In this document: piece after piece, positions 11,601 through 22,800 of the stretch
Position numbering within the stretch: position 1 is the stretch's first letter
Layout: each line of letters begins with the position of its first letter
Source of the DNA: Membranipora membranacea
Taxonomy: Eukaryota; Bryozoa; Gymnolaemata; Cheilostomatida; Membraniporidae
DNA length: 64,000 nt
Direction: 5' to 3'
Assembly: GCA_914767715.1 (NCBI GenBank)
Contig: OU612068.1
Coordinates: 12,276,001-12,340,000, forward strand
The notes under the pieces: generated by a model
Told to the model about the DNA's origin: nothing
Seen by the model: only the letters and a program-made list of their open reading frames with translations
The model's database searches: none
Translations under genes and position numbers: made by a program

Positions 11601-14600
11601 GTTACCAATCTCATTCACAACATCTGTATGCCTTATTTTTCAAAAAAGACAATTGAATCATAGGGACTCTAACTACAAGACTGTCTACATACACACAATG
11701 TTATGTGTGTCATCTATTTCATGATTTGTTGATACAATGCCAGGTTTGTTGAACACATGAGGGTAATAGTAGAGTATTATACCTGCCAATACCAGCTGTT
11801 ACCACTATCACAACTGATCACATGTCATCCTTCCCGCTCCGCCCGCTGCATTGTGCTGGTACGGTCTATGCAATAAAATATACTATCCTAGGCTTTGTGT
11901 TTGAATAATTTAGCTTGTCTTGACAGGTGTGGTGGTGGGGGGGGGGATGCAGGACACCACCATACTAAGGCCTAAAAACAACCCAAGCCCATCCCAGGAT
12001 AGGTTATTATAATAGTGCAAATGTTTACTCTATAGGTGTTTCATATCCCCATATTCATATGTCAGGGAAATATGGCTATTCTTGCTACTACTTTAGGTAA
12101 TGGGATAGAGTTTGCTTTTATACTCATCTACTCTTTGGCAGTATAATGTATATTGCCTCACTTTTCAAACATCACAAATGGAAACTCGAGCCTGTTCGCA
12201 CAATTCTCATAATTTGGGCTTGTTTTAGCGAGGCTCAAGTTATTCCTGCCCCTTTTTCAGCCTCACCTTAGGTCATGTCAAGGTCAAGCTCTATATCACA
12301 TACCACACCGACATCGAGACCCTAATTAGTAAAATTGAACTGGGGTCGTCCCACCAAATGCCTTGTGATGGTACTCATTCTAAGTGAATTAGTTCACTCT
12401 ATATTGATCTGACATATACATGCAATAGTATACCAAATCATCAGCGTGATCCCATACAAGAATTCTCAAGGATCAATTCTAGCATGCTATCATTTAAAAA
12501 ACACTCTTGATATTATATAGCTTATCTATAGTGTTTGTTTGTTTGTCGAAGCCACATGTGGGATTATGATTCGGCAAAAAAAAACTTTTCTTTGGGTTTT
12601 ATCAAACATATTATTACTTTTCAACAGGTATGGCTGTCCTTGGCAACAGAATATATTGAGAGACTACAGGTGAACTGGCCCAAAGTCGTCTCGTTTGCAT
12701 TCAACGACAAATGTAACCCTGATGATGACGCGCTTGGAGCACAGATTGTGAAGGTGAGAGACGACCTTGAACTTAAAAAGAGAACTTAAAAAGATAATGT
12801 GAAAATGTAGTTTGTGTATAGCATATTGTTATGTTCCTCACACAAAATCGAGTTTCCCATTTATTAATAAGTACAGGTTTAATAGTAGACATCATAGTAC
12901 GATCCTGCATAATGAGTCGTGAATCTTGTTGGGGTATGGGCAAATTTAAATGGTAGTGAGGTGTAACAGAGTTGACTTGAGGGTTATAAGATGTCAATTT
13001 TAACTGCATGATTACGTAACTAAATTGCTTCAAGGATTTATTGTTGAAATTTGTGCACTAACTCCCTCATAGTTTGTAGGCAGAACTCTTATCCTACGCA
13101 GAAGGCCCCAGTAGTAAAATGCCACCAGCAGAACATTGATCAAGATCAAACGGTGCACTGTCTTGTATATTATCCACCAAGACTACCATTACTATTTTTC
13201 CATTAGAACTCATATACCTGCAGAAATACCAATTACCTTATTTGGTATTATGTTTGTAGGACCTGCACAGAACCGGGTGTAGTGGCGTAGAGAACGCTGA
13301 GGACAGGGTGATACTGAAGAGAGTACTACTGGGCTATGCCAGATGGAATAAAATTACAGGTTACTGTCAAGGACTGAATATAATCGCTGCCTTGATACTG
13401 AATGTCACCAATAAAAATGAAGTGGATGCATTGAAGGTAAATTGTCAAACACTGCATTTTTCATAGTCCGTGTACTCAAGTGAGTTCAAGAAAGGATTAT
13501 GGCATTCCATTTCCAACACTGATAATGTAATACCACTTGAAATCAGTCCTATATGTTTTCGAGTTGGTGTACTCAAATGAATGCACAGGAGGTTTGTGGC
13601 ATTCAATTTTCTAACACAGATAATAGAATGCTACTAAATCGCATACCCAGCTGTTAATTTTATTTGAGATAAATATCATGTGTGATCAATCTAAGGTGCA
13701 GAGACAATTACTATCATGCCTTGTGCATGTATCTGGAGAATTACAAAGGGGGTTTGTGCAATCATTTTTTGAAATGATAATGAAATGTCACAGAGTTTCA
13801 GTTGCAGCTGTCATTTTCATTTGTGATTCACATGCTGTGTGACCAAAACATTGACTTAAGAACATTTATTATCATGTGTGTGTCTAGAGGATATTTATTG
13901 CTAATGGAACAAGTTTTTCTATATTTCAGGTAATGATATACATAGTGGATTGCATGTTACCTAAGGAGTACTTTGCACATAATCTCCGGGCATTGACTGT
14001 TGATATGGCTGTGTTCAGATGCTATTTAAACATGAAACTCCCAAAACTTTCTAATCATTTGGAGCGATTACAAAGAGAGTCTATGGATTCATCGATAGGT
14101 AAGACTTATACTGGCATAGGTAAGCCTTTTTTAAGTTCTCTAACTGCCCTGGTATCTGGTTGTGGCATTCCACCATCAACCACATCCCCAAACATGTGTA
14201 AACTATGATTGATGGTGGAATGCCACTACCAGCAACAAAGGGCAAAGTGAGAACACTTTAACTAAGGTAAGCACATAACATAACATAACTTTTGAACAAT
14301 ATTTTGAATTAATAATTACAAGATCAAAGAGTCTAATGGGATATTATCATGCTACACATGAATACTTGAATAAATTTTACTTCTCAAAATTGAAACATGT
14401 AAACAACCGAAAACTAACTGGATTAACTAGACACCATCCTGTAATGGATGAGCTAGACCTATATATACATGTTGTTTAGCTAATCGAGAGTAAACTATTA
14501 TTGTGTATGGTGTTAGCTCTTACCAAAATATCTTGATTCTTTGCACCAATATTATTATCTGCTTAGGAGGAGTCAGTGGTGCGCTAGCAGAGCTGTATGG

Positions 14601-17600
14601 AAAAATTAGAGCCTTGAGACTATATGTTGCTCAATCACTACATTGTTGAGTCATTAGTAAAATTACTGATATGACCAGAGACTATAGTCTCTAATATGAC
14701 TCCACTCTAGAAATATAATGTACGCTGTACTGTATTTTATGTTTACTATAGGAATCAATGTAGAGCCACCGCTTACTAATGTATTCACAATGCAGTGGTT
14801 TCTGACCATGTTCGCTACATGTCTTCCTCTGGATAGCTTGTTGAGGATCTGGGACTGTGTGGTGGTTGATGGTAGTGAGATTCTGATACGCACAGCACTA
14901 GCCATCTGGACTAAACTCGCCAGGTAACACTTAGTTGTACACACTGATATATCATATTATATATATTATATTATATATGCAAATATATCATATTCATATC
15001 AATAGTTGTACATAATTATTCCTCTCAGTGTATTGCCTGATCCACTTCTGCTCTGTTATTTATGATCTTATTCATATGAGTTTGAGTTCAGAAGGAGTCA
15101 CAGATTTTCCTCTCTTATTCAAACGAACCGTTCCATTGTTGAGAGAAATCTCGGAAGAGGTGGTTTGTATTCCATTTCTATTGTAATCGGTGATAAAAAG
15201 CGATCATGAATTTTTAATTGATAGATATAAAAGTGGTAAGTTATCATCAAATGCTTTTCGTGGAACATAAATATGAGCTATTCCTGTACTTATACTCAAG
15301 GTTAGTTTAAGCGGGTTGGGAGAGTGGTTGATAATGAAATGCAACAACCAGTTATCCTTACACAGTTTAAGCGCTTCAACTAATTCAATGTTTGAATATT
15401 ATTTTATTCATCACTGAGCTCAATCACCTCCAGGCACTATCAACAAACTGTTGTTATTAATCCGTATGCCAATAAAGATTTGTTAATTCTTCTCATGTTG
15501 AAGGAGAGTGATTCGTGTCAGCTCGGCTGATGAGTTTTATATGAAGATGGGTCAGCTAACCTCAGAGTTAGAGAGAGGAGATATAATAACGTGTGATGAG
15601 ATAATACAAAGTGTATAGTATGGCACCGATGCCTCTACCTAAACTCACCGAGCTAAGAGAGAAGTTCATGTATGACATCACGCCGTTTAACGCTGCCGTG
15701 AACTCAGCTGACCGACAGCGGGCGGGTGAGGATGGGAATAGCTCTGATGATTATCTCAATGATATGGACAATCTCTCAGGTAGGAATTATTATAATATGG
15801 TGTATGCATGATGCGTCCTCATCGTTTGAATTAATCTCGAGAAGAAAACATTAGCTAGCGTTTAGTTTAGCTATTTTGGAGGTGACTTAATGTTAGCTAA
15901 AAATTAAAAAGAAATAGAAGTAAGATTTAGTAAATGAACCGGCTTCTCAAACTCCCAGGTATAACTTTCATCCATGGTCCTTTGAATGTGAACTATTATG
16001 TGGTAAGATTAGTAAGCTTTGCTAAACAAACCCATAGTGAAGGTTGGCCTTGACCGAGTTTTTACATAAAATCAATTTAATCACAGTTGATTTTGAAATC
16101 TGTTTATTTATCACACTCTGCTAAGAACCCCTTGTCCTTGGTATATATTGTGGTGTATACATTTAACTATCATAAAGATTTAACTAAATATAATATTTTT
16201 AATCTCAGGATCATCTCCCCGCTCCGTAGTGAGTACCTATCACTCACTAGACATCAATGTCTTACGCAGACAGTACGGTAATCTAACTAAACGACAGAAA
16301 CAAGCAAGTCTTATGATGAAAGGTGAGAATAAGGAACGCAATATTTTGTATTGCTGTATGTTTTATATTGTAAAAGTTTTTTTGCGTTACAGTTTTACAG
16401 AGAAGTTAATTGTTTAATTTCATCTCCTTGAAACCTTGTTTACCTTTTTTGTGTTCTCGTAGAAAATTCATATAATGGGAGTTATCCACTCACACATAAA
16501 ATGCTGCATCGATTTTGACTATCATCACTACAGTCAAGAACAAACCCACTCTGTCATTTGATATAAAGAGTAACCCAGTAACTGTGCCCAAGTGAGGATA
16601 TCTCTATTCGCTTCAAAGATCATGATGAAGACAAATAGAAAGTCCCCATCAAAGACTCCAAATTTTCCACATTTTTTCTATAATGATAATTTTCAGTCAG
16701 TAGGTCAGTCAATCAGTCTGTTTGAAATTTCATTTCAGTACCTAAATCCATACAGCCATCTCACATGGATACTATGGGTCAGAAGCCCTTTGCGATAAAT
16801 CACCTGTTTGTTGGTAAGAATATTAACGATAAGAAGTCCAGACACGGTAGCAGTTGTTCCGAAGCGGGACACGGAGCATATAATGGTACAGTAACACCTG
16901 CTACACCGAGTACTATGTCTACTAAGATAAGCGTCCGAGCAGCACCGCTACAGGACTATACGGCTAGTACCAGGTATGTACTCACAGGCAGGGAACATGT
17001 GTGGAGTTTGAGCAAGATTTGAAAGTGAGGACTCTGAAAGAGCAAAATCTGAAACTTGAACTGGGATTTGAAATAATTTTCAGTTTTTTCTTCGAAACAA
17101 ATGCTGGCTGTAAAACATTTGACTTATCATAAATGAATTTCTGGTAGCCTAACTTTTATTTATTGAAATAAAACTAATCACCTTTCAATGCTATGAGACC
17201 AGGAAAATTTCATGACAATAAAAATAAATAGTTGCATGTACATGTGTCAATAAAAAACCTTCAGGTGGTGTTTTACTGTATCACTGTAATGTACAATGCT
17301 TTTTCCTAATGGCCATTGCAATGTGCCTTATTTACAGTCATACACGAAGATCAAGTCGTGAAAGCTTGACTGCCAATAAACCCCAATCTGATTTGCCAAG
17401 ATCTCAACCAAGTGTCAACGGAATGAGTTACAGAGCTGTATCTACACACCCTCCAGTCTACCCCGACAGCAGTGTCATAAAACAAAGTATGTATCTAATA
17501 ATAGATTAACAACCAGACTCAGCCCTGGCGCTATGATGCTAACCCTCAATAACTAGATATTTTCCAACTGTAAGTTTTGTTCTGTCGCTACATGAAAAAC

Positions 17601-18333
17601 ATTCAAAAAGATGATTGTAGATTGACAATAAAAGTATATATATATATAACTAGCTACAACCTACAATTGATGATATTATTTGATGTAGTGCCTTTCATTT
17701 CTTAACTACAAATCACTTCAATGAAGGCACAGAGAAAAGCTACATACCTATGATCTTATGGACTAATACGGTATATGTTTTTATATGTTATAATTCTTGC
17801 CGTTTGAGTTATAACATTAGTATGTTATTATATTATAATTACATATTCCAATATTATATTATTAATTATAGTATATTATTCTGCAATATTATAATATAAT
17901 AACTCCATGATTCTTGCTCATAGGAATGAGAGGGGAGAGACAAGAATATGCAACCTCCAAAGAAAGAGAACTGGACAATCGATTTAAGGTTGCTAAAGAA
18001 AGGCAAAAGATCTCGAATCAGCAGGCGAACGCTGCAACTAGTCCCAATGAACCTAAGCGACTTAGCTTCAGCCACCAGTTAACTCCTCAAAAGTCTAATG
18101 GAGACGGAACGAGCATTGAGTCGCTTATTTCTCCAACAAAACTATTCAATCCTTTCCCTAAGCCAGCCAATGGGATACTATCGGCAGAGAAAGCCAGGAT
18201 TGGTGTTAAGTTAGGTCTGTATAAAGCTCGAGATGCCATGGTCTATATGAATCGTACAGAAAAGACTCAGTTCCTGAACGATCATAAACAGGAGGGGGTG
18301 TCCAGTAGACAGAGTTCTAGTTCTATATGGTGA
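8613..18333 (+). CDS. TBC1D30: TBC1D30-like Rab GTPase-activating protein
   Basis: Coding exons: 8613..8765, 9171..9594, 10126..10272, 10744..10908, 11181..11308, 12628..12753, 13260..13436, 13930..14098, 14752..14923, 15504..15779, 16209..16322, 16739..16973, 17338..17486, 17924..18333. All introns are GT..AG and phases agree. Allowing for an apparent 2-base loss near 15613, the chain is about 948 residues, close to vertebrate TBC1D30. Residues 1-200 are acidic and Ser-rich. The TBC domain (about 330-580) carries the arginine finger in KDLHRTGC (R385) and the glutamine finger in GYCQG (Q418), both needed for dual-finger GTP hydrolysis. VFTMQWFLTMFATCLP, DEFYMKMGQL and YSMAPMPLPKLTELREK match the TBC1D30 family strongly. 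The C-terminal third is polar and probably disordered. In vertebrates the protein is a Rab8 GAP linked to cilia; that role here is inference. Confidence 0.93.
10616..10690 (+). repeat. Dispersed repeat, copy 2
   Basis: Inside a TBC1D30 intron, sense orientation. It shares CATAGCCTAAA, GGTATTGTAAGGATA and CCAGGTGTCAGT with 7727-7800. It ends about 50 bases before the acceptor of exon 4. Confidence 0.7.
12312..12446 (+). repeat. Dispersed repeat family B, copy 1
   Basis: Starts CCTAATTAGTAAAATTGAAC and ends near ATCATCAGCGTG. It aligns over about 130 bases in the same orientation with 34015-34145, with scattered substitutions and small indels. It lies in a TBC1D30 intron. No terminal inverted repeat or coding potential is evident. 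Confidence 0.75.
14133..14254. repeat. Foldback element in TBC1D30 intron 8
   Basis: Arm AAGTTCTCTAACTGCCCTGG..CCACCATCAAC (14133-14180) pairs with TTGATGGTGG..GGGCAAAGTGAGAAC (14209-14254) with few mismatches, around a loop of about 28 bases. It starts about 35 bases after the exon 8 donor at 14099. Confidence 0.8.
14674..14700. repeat. Short palindrome related to 28687-28717
   Basis: ACCAGAGACTATAGTCTCT is nearly self-complementary and shares its CCAGAGACTATAG half with the longer perfect palindrome at 28687-28717. It lies in the intron before TBC1D30 exon 9. Confidence 0.5.
15600..15620 (+). other. Apparent 2-base frameshift in TBC1D30 exon 10
   Basis: The exon reads in frame through DEFYMKMGQLTSELERGDII to ATA ATA CAA AGT GTA and then hits TAG. 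The family-conserved continuation YSMAPMPLPKL lies in another frame, starting TAT AGT ATG. Restoring a missing TA in GTATAG would give QSVYSMAP and make the whole coding length divisible by three. No plausible intron fits in the 10 bases between the frames. It is either a base-calling or assembly error in a TA run, a polymorphism, or a true loss-of-function change. Confidence 0.8.
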
Positions 18334-19865
18334 GAGAAAATATTATAAAATGTTGCTCAACATGAGGTAAGGTAGCGATATACCCATAATGCAACTCTAT
18401 TGGACTCACGACATTCCAGTATGATAGGGCATGTTTATATTTGATCTCTATTGGGTGTATTCAAGTTGCTTCACTTAGCCAATGGTTGTCTACACACTCC
18501 TACATGCAAAACACCTACATGCCAAACACCTGTGGGAATGCAACTCCAACTAAATACTTCCTCTCCAATCTAATCCATGACAAAGAAGAACAGTGCAGCT
18601 TTGGTAATTGTTGCAGCAATTCTCATTATAACATCTCTATATTTAGTATCTCTCAAAACATTCGCCTCAATCTATAAATAATATATATATATATGTCTTT
18701 TTTTTCACACCAAGACCAGTCTTAATGACAATCTAGTCTCGTCTTTCTAGTCAGTACACAGTATTATTATATTTTTATTATGTATATATATAAATATTAA
18801 TAATACACATACATTATTATACGTGTACACCATACAAGCAATATTTTATTCACCCTCATCATAATTTATATTTACATCTATCAACTTCTTGTGGTGCAAT
18901 GACTAATGGTATTAAAATGCCTGTTGAATTACTGCTTGCCTTCCAGAAATCTTCCTTTGCTATCAAAAAACCTAGTCGTTGTATGTTGAAGTGGTCATTT
19001 TGAGTTTAATGCATTTTAGTCTGTTGACTTAAAAGAGGTTATGTATAATGTACAATTGTATCATAAATGTTTTGTCCAGGTGGTATGGCTTTAAATTGGG
19101 TCGGTTGTCGTCCCCCCCCCCCCTATTGTCTCCTAATCTCTAGATGATATTTGTATTATCTCGTACATATTCTATTTTGACTTTGTTATTTTTACTCAGA
19201 GCAGGAAGAAACGCCTTGAATCGTGACTGGTTGCTATTAGACATATGACTTTTGTTCTGTTTCGTTGCAGAATTAACCGTTCATGTAAATACAGTGTTGC
19301 TGAACTATCTATCAATCCTGCTACCAAATGATTATTACTTTGGTGAATATGTTATATATTATTATAGTTGAGTTGTTTCTTAGACTTAATATAAGTCTGG
19401 TTTGCTTACATTTGTTGGCAAAAAGGGTATCATTGAAAAATTATAAATATTAATAAATTAATACTATACAAGGAGTGAGTCTGTATAACTGGTGTTTAGC
19501 ACTAGATTGATCAGTTCTGCTTGAAATCTAAGAACTGAGAATCAGTAAGCATCATCCCTCTCAACTCGGACTAGATATATAAATAAGAGATAGTATTCAT
19601 GACTATGGAAACCATTGACCTTGGTAAAAGTCAAGCCATCAAGGACTGGAGTCAATGGAAATCCATTTTTATGATACCAAACGCAAATGGAGCATTTTGT
19701 AAATACTGGAAGACAGTTTTTTGTGCTTTTTCTTTTCAAGAAATACGAAGTGGATTGCGAGCCAATATTCTCATTGTGGTTAGTCAATTATTGAATCTTT
19801 ATGAGCATTTCAATAACACATAAGTGAGAACAGCTCCAGTTGAGTACTGCTCTGCTAGTATCTAA
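18334..19865. other. Convergent intergenic interval
   Basis: Lies between the stop codons of the TBC1D30-like gene (plus) and the LRRC74-like gene (minus) and must hold both 3' untranslated regions. It contains AT-rich runs around 18673-18850 and a C tract near 19112. I find no further coding exon; the short open frames lack domain content. Confidence 0.6.
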
Positions 19866-22800
19866 CTAGAATCCTCCTCTGAGTATGCTATCACCACTAG
19901 CATCGAAAGCCTTAACTACTCCTCTGGCTGCTGCCTCCTTCTTTGTGTTCTCAGTAAACTCCTGATTACCGATCACCAACTCACTGAAACAAGTTTACAA
20001 TAATGTCAACACAATATACATTTATGTTATCTGGCTGACTTTTTCAAAATATTTATGTGGCAGGTTATAACACTTGTTGAACACCTTTTTGTATAAAAGA
20101 TCATAACTAAATTAATCCGTAAAGGAGGCGTTCTAAGCTGCTGGGAACACTCCTTTACGGATTAATTAAGGAGTTATGCTCTTTTTTGCTATGACTGGAT
20201 GACTCCCTCTTACTCAGGTCATAACTATGTTCTTGCAGGGACACCCTCCCTGGTTCTTGTATATTGTTAATATACAACTATGACCTGCTAAAGGCACCAC
20301 TTGACAGCTAAGGTTACAATAACAGTGGTAAACCTGGATATTATTTTACTACATCTTCAATCACAAAAAAAAAACACAATGTACAGGCACCTAAATAATC
20401 CTCATCATCACCGCCACCGAATCATTCATTCACACTTGATAACAGAATCTGGCAATCAGCAAATGGCGCAAGAAGCATATTGCTCGTAACTACGAAGTCA
20501 AAGATTTGTTTCATCCTGGTCACATTTGCAATGTTCAAGTTGTTGAGGGGATGTCAGACCACCAGACATGAACTCATTGCTGTAGATGTGAACCAGCTTG
20601 AGTTTGAATGCACAACTTCTACATGGATTACTTGACAACCCGAAGAAACAAAACGATATGGAGAACCCCGTTTTATTCCCTTGGTGTTGTGCTGTATCAA
20701 TGGCAAAATTTTCTGAGCTTCTTGGGAAAAAGTTTGGTATTCTTGTCAACAGTGTGCCCCTTGTCAGCATTTTAAATCAGTAGTAATGTGCCTCGATGTT
20801 TAAAGAAGAGAGAAAATGTGCATGCGCTGGTTAAAAGAGCAGGTTATGATGTTAAACGTGTAAATGTAAAAGTTCAATGCATGAAAACTTAGAAATTGCT
20901 TATATAACTCTGTAGTATTTGTTATCATACTCCCATGTCCATTTATGATGACAGGCTTTGTTAAAAAAATACACAAATCTATCTAGAAAAAGCTTGACCA
21001 CAAATTTGTTCAGTTGCATTCAAACAACAAACTTAGCTGCGATGTTACCTGAACCTACTTCTGTTTCTCCGTGACTTTGCTAAGGAAATAAAGAATCTCG
21101 TGTCGACAGTTCATGGGGAAGCTTATTGACACTCAAACCATAAAATATACCACTTTCAATTTATAATACAGATCATGATAAAACTCGATAATTGTCTGTC
21201 ATTGTCAAAACTTTTGTCGTCAGGTAGATATATATTAAACAACATGCATTTAGCCTGGGAAAGCTGTGGGTGGGTGGGGGGTTACCCACCCACCCATCCG
21301 CGACAGCCTGCCCAGGCGAACATGCATTCATGGTATGAAATTGTATGCAGTCTGATTTGACTGACTAATGCATGCGTCTGCGTGCGTTCCGTTAGGATGG
21401 GAAAGGTGTATCAGAATCAGAATTAGATCAGAATGACATTTAGTACATGTGTATGAGGTGTTTTTGTTATTACCTGTAGTTTATTTCTCCGTCTCCATCC
21501 TTATCGAGTTCAGTTATAAGGTCTTCTAGTTCTTCTTCAGTCAAAGATATACCTAAATCCTGTAAGACGAGAAATGTCATACGAGATAAACGGTTAGATG
21601 GCATTAGTATCCCCTTACCTTGTTACCAGCTGATCCGTACATGCTTTACGTGTACAATAAGTACTATTAAAATTACAACTGCCATTTAAAGAGCAGAATT
21701 ACTCTAACACTTGTGCAGTATATGTTCATAATAGTTCATAGTACATGTATGTGTAGTTTTATCTGTGCATCGCTAGCAAGGAGAGGCAATTCCAAGCAGA
21801 CACACCTCCAGACACATAACCTATAATCAACACAATGTGTGGCAGCAAAGAGGAGTCACCTCTATAACAAAGATAAGTAGATGTTTGAGAGGAACCAAGA
21901 CTGGATCACAGAGTTGGCTTGTTAGTTGTGATGTAACACCTGTTAGAACGAAATCTTATGTTCCCTGCTTGCATTAATTACATTACCTCCAATCCTTCTT
22001 TGAATTCGGCATGGCTGACACTCATACTCCCATCTGTATCAAACTTTTGGAAGAAATCGATGAGTTTGAGATTGTTCTTAGTGATATAGCTTTGTAGTTT
22101 GGTCATCGGGTGGATTCGCGCTTTAGGCTTTGCAGGAGGCTCTAAGCCTCCGTGATTGAACTTGCAGTTAGGTATTAGGTCGAGTATTTCGTGTTTTATC
22201 ACATGGAAGTCTTTGTTTACGAGTATGTCCTGTCAAAGATAAAGCACAATGATTTCAGTAGCTATGGTAAATATCTTGTCATATCTTGATCCCTCTCCTG
22301 TTATCAGGGTAAATTAGCGGTTTCTCTGTTGTGGGTGTGCAACAAACAGCCTATGGCCTAAAATTGACGGAAGGCATGTTAAATTGTTGAACCAAAGTTG
22401 ATGATTTTCCTGTTTGAGCATGGCTTTGTACACTAATCTTCATTACTTATTAATTCATCAGCTTTTTGAAGGCGACAGTTTGAAAGTGTTTTGTAACAAA
22501 AATTGTTTACTTAGCAGTGTGATCATCTACGTCTCTAAAAATTTGGGCGCCACTGTGCATATAGTTTGCTGACAATTTTTGATGACGCTAAATTACATTA
22601 GATTTCATACTTACTGCGAAATCTAGCTCTTGGATTGCTGTGTTTGGATTCTTTAACACTGCAGAACATAAAGCCCAGCAACCCGCACTCTGCATTGGGT
22701 TTTTGCCGATCTGTAAAAAGATAATTTAATTTAAGGTGTTGTAAAATTTGATTGCTTTGCATTGCCAGTTGGTGCAACATGGCGGTAGCTCAGTTGGTTA

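Noticed and set aside
14565..14660. Possible additional TBC1D30 exon after the acceptor CTGCTTAG
   Set aside because: No donor in a usable phase follows, and the exons at 14098 and 14752 already join in phase with conserved sequence across the junction.
20498..20783. Overlapping open frames on both strands in an LRRC74 intron
   Set aside because: Neither has recognisable domains, and both lie entirely inside an intron. They could be a worn mobile element, but I cannot support that.
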